From contig CALUIB010000012.1 of assembly GCA_944320595.1 (NCBI GenBank), forward strand, positions 33,113 through 97,112: a DNA stretch of 64,000 nt, given 5' to 3'. Shown here in pieces: positions 60,614 through 64,000 of this stretch. The notes under the pieces were generated by a model. It was not told the DNA's origin, did not search any database, and worked only from the letters and a program-made list of their open reading frames with translations. Both the position numbers and the translations under genes were made by a program. The stretch's first letter is position 1, and each line of letters opens with the position of its first letter. Source of the stretch: an uncultured Muribaculaceae bacterium (GTDB lineage Bacteria > Bacteroidota > Bacteroidia > Bacteroidales > Muribaculaceae).

Positions 60614-60725
60614 TATAGGTAAGGAGATATTTACCGAGTGCTTTAAATTTTATGTGTGAATTTCCTAAGTGGTTTTTAGATGCAAGTCTTTCCCCTGCGC
60701 ACAGTGGAAGGACTTGCACTTTCTT
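60614..60725 (+). ncRNA. Candidate small RNA convergent with the SusE-like gene
   Basis: It begins after TAACTTTG and ends at a 12-bp stem with one G-U pair, GCAAGTCTTTCC (60682-60693) with GGAAGGACTTGC (60706-60717), then ACTTTCTTT. A short GGTAA/TTACC hairpin lies near the 5' end (60618-60635). No convincing ORF. The region 60385-60813 otherwise holds only this unit and the SusE-gene terminator. Confidence 0.45.
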
Positions 60726-60739
60726 TAGCAAAGCCGTAT

Positions 60740-60779
60740 AAAAACAAGGAGAGGAACACCTGCGGCGGCATTCCTCCCC
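60740..60779 (-). terminator. Terminator of the second SusCDE operon
   Basis: On the minus strand GGGGAGGAA (60779-60771) pairs with TTCCTCTCC (60756-60748) with a one-base bulge, followed by TTGTTTTT. It lies 35 bases past the SusE-like stop. Confidence 0.65.
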
Positions 60780-60813
60780 ACTATCTATTGATTGCTCAGA
60801 AAATGGGTGCTAA

Positions 60814-62088
60814 TTATTCGGTCTGTTCTATCAACATGGAATTGTCGTTCAAGTTGACTGTGATAGAGTAAGTACCCGAGGCCACCACGAATGCACCTTC
60901 GTTGCCCGGCTCCACCGAGGTCTCGGCATAGCCGTCGACAAGCGTGAGTTCCTCGTCGCTGCCCGAAACAGTGCCTACCGTACCCGAGGGGAACTCGGTG
61001 TAGAAACGGAAGTAAGACTTACCGCTGCCTGCACCAGCCTCGGGCAGTGCAAACGTGCCGTTCCAAATGTTTGAGCCTTCGGCAGTCTCGGTGAACACAC
61101 CCGCGCTGCCGTCGCCGGTAGTGTTCCAGCCATTGTAGTCACCCACCAGGAAAAGCCCCTTGGCAGGTTCCACTACCTCGCCGCCTTCGTCATCGCTGCC
61201 GCCGAGTTCTTCGTCGCTGATTGCCGTTTCACGCCATTCGGTGCTTATGCGCTCGAACTTCACCGTGAGGTTAGCCATATCCACGGTAAAGAAGTAAGTT
61301 CCCTCTGGTAATATCCAGCTACCCTTTCCATTCACCATCGGGCCTTCGTAAACTTCATTCGTAAGGTCAAATTCCATTCCGGCATCAGCCTCCTGCGAGC
61401 CATAAGAATACCCGTTGTTCCAAGGATCGGCACCTTCAAGGCTTGCATAAAAACGGAACATTTCCTGTCCACCGTCGTTAGTCTTTTCTCGAATACCTAA
61501 ATAACCCTTGTAAACATTAGTCCCTGTGCTGTCAATGACTACATAATTCGACTTTTCTATAATCCATCCTTTCCCTTGATATGGCTCTTGCACCGAACCT
61601 ATGATATACAACCGCGGGTACTCGCCCTCGTAAGGGGTCACATTAAGGCTGAAGTGAGTGGCCGAGGCGATGATAAAACTTGCATCACTGTTAAGCTCGC
61701 AGCGCACTCGCACGTATATGTCCTTGGGAGTGCAATCCTTGATGTCGGTATAGAACTTGCGTACTGCCGTGTTCAGTTCCGACACCTTCACGCTATATTC
61801 GGTTGCGGTAGTTGTTGCCACCGAGACTGCATTCTCGAATGCCTCGCTTTCGGCAGCCTCTATGCGATAAGACTTCGCCACATTAAGGTTGAACGTGGGG
61901 ACATTCCATTTCACAGTGAACGCCACGTTCCCGTTGTCGCTTTTCTGCAACACCACGTCATGCGCGTCTTGCTCAGTTATTTGCAGGTCTGTCAGCTGCG
62001 CAAGCACCGGCTCGGTATCGTCGTTGCAGGCGGCAAAGCCCACGGCCACCGCAAGCAACATGAATATATTTAAAATCTTTGTTTTCAT
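60814..62088 (-). CDS. SusE/SusF-type outer membrane glycan-binding lipoprotein
   Basis: A 424-residue lipoprotein with lipobox GFAAC (Cys21). An N-terminal SusE-type domain (about 25-150, QLTDLQITEQDAHDVVLQ, FTVKWNVPTF) is followed by two carbohydrate-binding-like repeats: RLYIIGSVQEPYQGKGW ... FRFYASL and GLFLVGDYNGWNTTGDGS ... YFRFYTEFPSG. It should bind glycan at the surface with the SusD partner. MKTKILNIF at 62088 is preferred over an in-frame Met six codons upstream. It lies 23 bases after susD, last gene of the second operon. Confidence 0.88.
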   Translation of the reverse strand: MKTKILNIFMLLAVAVGFAACNDDTEPVLAQLTDLQITEQDAHDVVLQKSDNGNVAFTVKWNVPTFNLNVAKSYRIEAAESEAFENAVSVATTTATEYSVKVSELNTAVRKFYTDIKDCTPKDIYVRVRCELNSDASFIIASATHFSLNVTPYEGEYPRLYIIGSVQEPYQGKGWIIEKSNYVVIDSTGTNVYKGYLGIREKTNDGGQEMFRFYASLEGADPWNNGYSYGSQEADAGMEFDLTNEVYEGPMVNGKGSWILPEGTYFFTVDMANLTVKFERISTEWRETAISDEELGGSDDEGGEVVEPAKGLFLVGDYNGWNTTGDGSAGVFTETAEGSNIWNGTFALPEAGAGSGKSYFRFYTEFPSGTVGTVSGSDEELTLVDGYAETSVEPGNEGAFVVASGTYSITVNLNDNSMLIEQTE

Positions 62089-62111
62089 TTCTCTAAGTAA
62101 TATCAATGTTA

Positions 62112-63848
62112 TTAATACCCGGGATTTTGGTCAAATTCGGGCTGTGCGGCTATCACGTTTGCCGGGATTGGGAACAAGTCCATGGTTGCTGCTATGCTGC
62201 GGCCATTGACTTCGTTGCCCTTCCACGACCACATATATTCGTCGCCACCTGCCGAATACTTGCCGTGGCGCACGAGGTCGCTGCGGCGGGTAAGCTCCCA
62301 GTAGAGCTCGCGGCAACGCTCGTCGAGAATTTTGTCCTCCTTGTCGGCACCGGTGATGTCGGCGATGCTCCAGCGCGATACTCCGGCGCGTTCACGCACA
62401 TAATTCACGTAATCCAGTGCTTTTGCCTGGTCGCCTGCACCACCCATTATATATGACTCGGTGTACATAAGGTAAACCTCTGCAAGGCGCAGCAGCGGCA
62501 GGTCGGTGTCGGGGAAGTTCTGAGCACGTGCAGCCGAGCCGCCCACGGGGTCGTAGATGCCGCCATTGGCGGTGCTCCAGTTCTGGGTGTTGTCGGTGGT
62601 GTTCCATTGGCTGGGGTCGGTGACGTTGCCCTTGAGCAGGTTGGTGAACTTGACCACGCCGTAACCGTCGGTGAACGTCGAAAAATCGGTGTTCTCCTTG
62701 CTGAAACCTTGGGTATCCTTGCACCACATAATCCAGCGTTGGTCGTTCGGGTTGTTTTCAAACTTGTCGGCAAATTGCTCGGTGGCGTGCATACAGCCCC
62801 ATTGCGCCGACATACCGTAATCCGATGCGGTCATTGTGGCATTGTTCAGTGCCATCGTCAAGTTGCTTATGCCTGCCGCGCACAGGAACATCGAACCGCC
62901 GTAGGCTTGTATGTATTGGCTGTCGTAAGGGATGCCCCACAATATCTCGTTCACGCCGCCACCGCCGGGCATATACTCGTCGTTGTCGCCGCAGAAGATA
63001 TACATATAGGCAGGCACAAGCCCAGTGCCGCTCCACCCGGTACCCTGATGGCGGGCAATGATGTTCTCACAGTGCTGGGAACACTTGTCCCAGGCCGAAA
63101 CCTGTCCGTCGGTGTAAACCTCGGCATTGAGGTAAACGCGGGCGAGCAGTGCCTCCACGCCGTCAACGCCCACACGGCCATATATTACCGGCTCGTTTTT
63201 CGGAAACGCCTCCACAAGTGTTTCAAGTTCTCCTACAAGCCAGTCATAAAGCTGACGACGCGTGTACTGGATGGGCTTCACACCAATGTCGGTTGTCTCG
63301 TCTACATAGCCTCCATTGCCAAAGAGGTCGAGAACCCAGTAGTAGCTCATGGCACGCAGTGCGCGGGCTTCGAGCTTGTATTGTTCCACTGTGGCCTGCA
63401 TATCGGCAGGAACATCCATGCCACCGCTCACAAGGCGCAGGAAGTCGTTGCAGATGGCTATGTGCGTGTAAAGGCGGCTGTAAGTACCGAAGATGTTCTC
63501 GTTGCCGTTGCCCCAGGTGTTGGTGTTAAGGTCTATGACACCTGCGTCGGGCCAAATCCACTTGCTCTCGTCGGTGGTGAACTCCTGTAGCATGAACAGG
63601 GCACGGGTGTATTGGCTCGTGCCGCCGTCGAGGCCCGAAATGTCGCTACTTCCATCTGGCCCCGTCTGGCCCGAAACAGCCATGCCCGAGTAGCATTTGG
63701 CCATTATTTGGTTGATATATCCCTGGGCACTTTCGGGCGTTATTTGGTTCGGGTCGATAGGTTCACGGTTAAGGTCATCAACGCACGACACCAAGCCCAA
63801 TGCAAGTGAAACGCCAAGGACTGAAAATATTTTATTTATCGATTTCAT
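62112..63848 (-). CDS. SusD/RagB family outer membrane lipoprotein (second locus)
   Basis: A 578-residue SusD-like protein with lipobox GLVSC (Cys22). Typical SusD features: INQIMAKCYSGMAVSGQTG, YTHIAICNDFLRLV, KLEARALRAMSYYWVLDLFGNGGYVDE and the C-terminal PANVIAAQPEFDQNPGY. It pairs with the SusC whose C-terminus is at the right edge of the window. The glycan target cannot be deduced because the enzymes of this locus lie outside the window. Confidence 0.95.
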   Translation of the reverse strand: MKSINKIFSVLGVSLALGLVSCVDDLNREPIDPNQITPESAQGYINQIMAKCYSGMAVSGQTGPDGSSDISGLDGGTSQYTRALFMLQEFTTDESKWIWPDAGVIDLNTNTWGNGNENIFGTYSRLYTHIAICNDFLRLVSGGMDVPADMQATVEQYKLEARALRAMSYYWVLDLFGNGGYVDETTDIGVKPIQYTRRQLYDWLVGELETLVEAFPKNEPVIYGRVGVDGVEALLARVYLNAEVYTDGQVSAWDKCSQHCENIIARHQGTGWSGTGLVPAYMYIFCGDNDEYMPGGGGVNEILWGIPYDSQYIQAYGGSMFLCAAGISNLTMALNNATMTASDYGMSAQWGCMHATEQFADKFENNPNDQRWIMWCKDTQGFSKENTDFSTFTDGYGVVKFTNLLKGNVTDPSQWNTTDNTQNWSTANGGIYDPVGGSAARAQNFPDTDLPLLRLAEVYLMYTESYIMGGAGDQAKALDYVNYVRERAGVSRWSIADITGADKEDKILDERCRELYWELTRRSDLVRHGKYSAGGDEYMWSWKGNEVNGRSIAATMDLFPIPANVIAAQPEFDQNPGY

Positions 63849-63889
63849 AATTAGTCTTTGTTTTGTCCTGAGTTAAATTCCAAACTTGT

Positions 63890-64000
63890 TTAGAATGTCG
63901 CAACCACGCCAAGGTTGAAGGAGATTGGGCGCGGGTACACGTTGTTGTCGATGCCGCCGAACACTTCGGGGTCGAGGCCCTTGTACTTTGTAATCACGAA
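63890..64000 (-). CDS. SusC/RagA TonB-dependent transporter, C-terminal end only
   Basis: The last 36 codons of a SusC-type barrel run off the right edge: YKGLDPEVFGGIDNNVYPRP then ISFNLGVVATF and TAA. The terminal aromatic strand and the GLDPEV...YPRP pattern are standard for SusC. It is 41 bases upstream of the SusD gene. The 5' part lies beyond base 64000. Confidence 0.92.
   Translation of the reverse strand, partial: FVITKYKGLDPEVFGGIDNNVYPRPISFNLGVVATF

Noticed and set aside
60680..60871. 63-codon plus-strand frame after the TAACTTTG promoter at 60603
   Set aside because: It starts within the terminator stem of the candidate RNA and runs antisense into the SusE-like gene; no protein-like features.

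Overview
The window is chromosomal DNA of a Bacteroidales bacterium, most likely from the Muribaculaceae. That placement is inferred, not computed. It rests on three things: recurrent Bacteroidetes-type promoters (TTTG, 19-22 bases, TAnnTTTG), two SusC/SusD loci, and T9SS-like C-terminal domains on secreted proteins. Core housekeeping genes also resemble Bacteroides orthologues. Coding DNA is GC-rich; intergenic DNA is AT-rich.

Layout. 1-7.1 kb: panC (5' end cut off), panD, ffh, folD, a CapA-like phosphoesterase, an orphan GT5 lobe, a DUF4270 lipoprotein and tRNA-Thr(CGU). 7.1-9.5 kb: the complete preQ0/preQ1 set queF-queC-queD-queE, with short-period repeats on both sides of queD. 9.5-20 kb: a minus-strand locus of secreted protein, LamG-GH18 enzyme, SusC and SusD. 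Its upstream DNA carries a 132-bp inverted repeat with outward promoters and a structured leader. 20-27 kb: ROK kinase, a degraded YhhN-like gene, MATE pump, DUF2752, YitT, iron alcohol dehydrogenase and a lipid kinase. 27.4-32.2 kb: a glycogen operon of debranching enzyme, GT4 synthase and an atypical GH57 protein. 32.2-35 kb: a candidate structured RNA, then acpP-fabF-rnc. 35-39.5 kb: LptD-like protein, HAD phosphatase and a YhhQ queuosine-precursor transporter. 40-45.5 kb: HU, a 29-residue basic ribosome-type protein, RNase G, DUF4923, glycerate kinase and a phosphoesterase. 45.6-53.5 kb: fucose utilisation (GH29 fucosidase, cutC, fucI, fucA, fucK, fucP). 53.5-58.3 kb: nuclease relic, frameshifted aldo/keto reductase, hydrolase, AraC regulator and MFS sugar transporter. 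58.5-64 kb: fabI, a proline-rich secreted protein, and the SusE, SusD and partial SusC of a second polysaccharide locus.

The metabolic theme is a gut glycan forager. Surface GH18 and GH29 enzymes with two SusCD systems release and import host-type glycans. The fuc genes process fucose (FucI, FucK, FucA), glycogen is stored and mobilised, and queuosine is made de novo and probably also salvaged.

The least explained parts are non-coding: three promoter-plus-terminator units that look like small RNA genes, the three-promoter inverted repeat ahead of the GH18/SusCD operon, a dispersed family of GAGACG-core palindromes, and the repeats around queD. Among proteins, the GH57 with an altered active-site motif and a histone-H1-like tail stands out. 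No CRISPR array, prophage, transposase or rRNA was seen.
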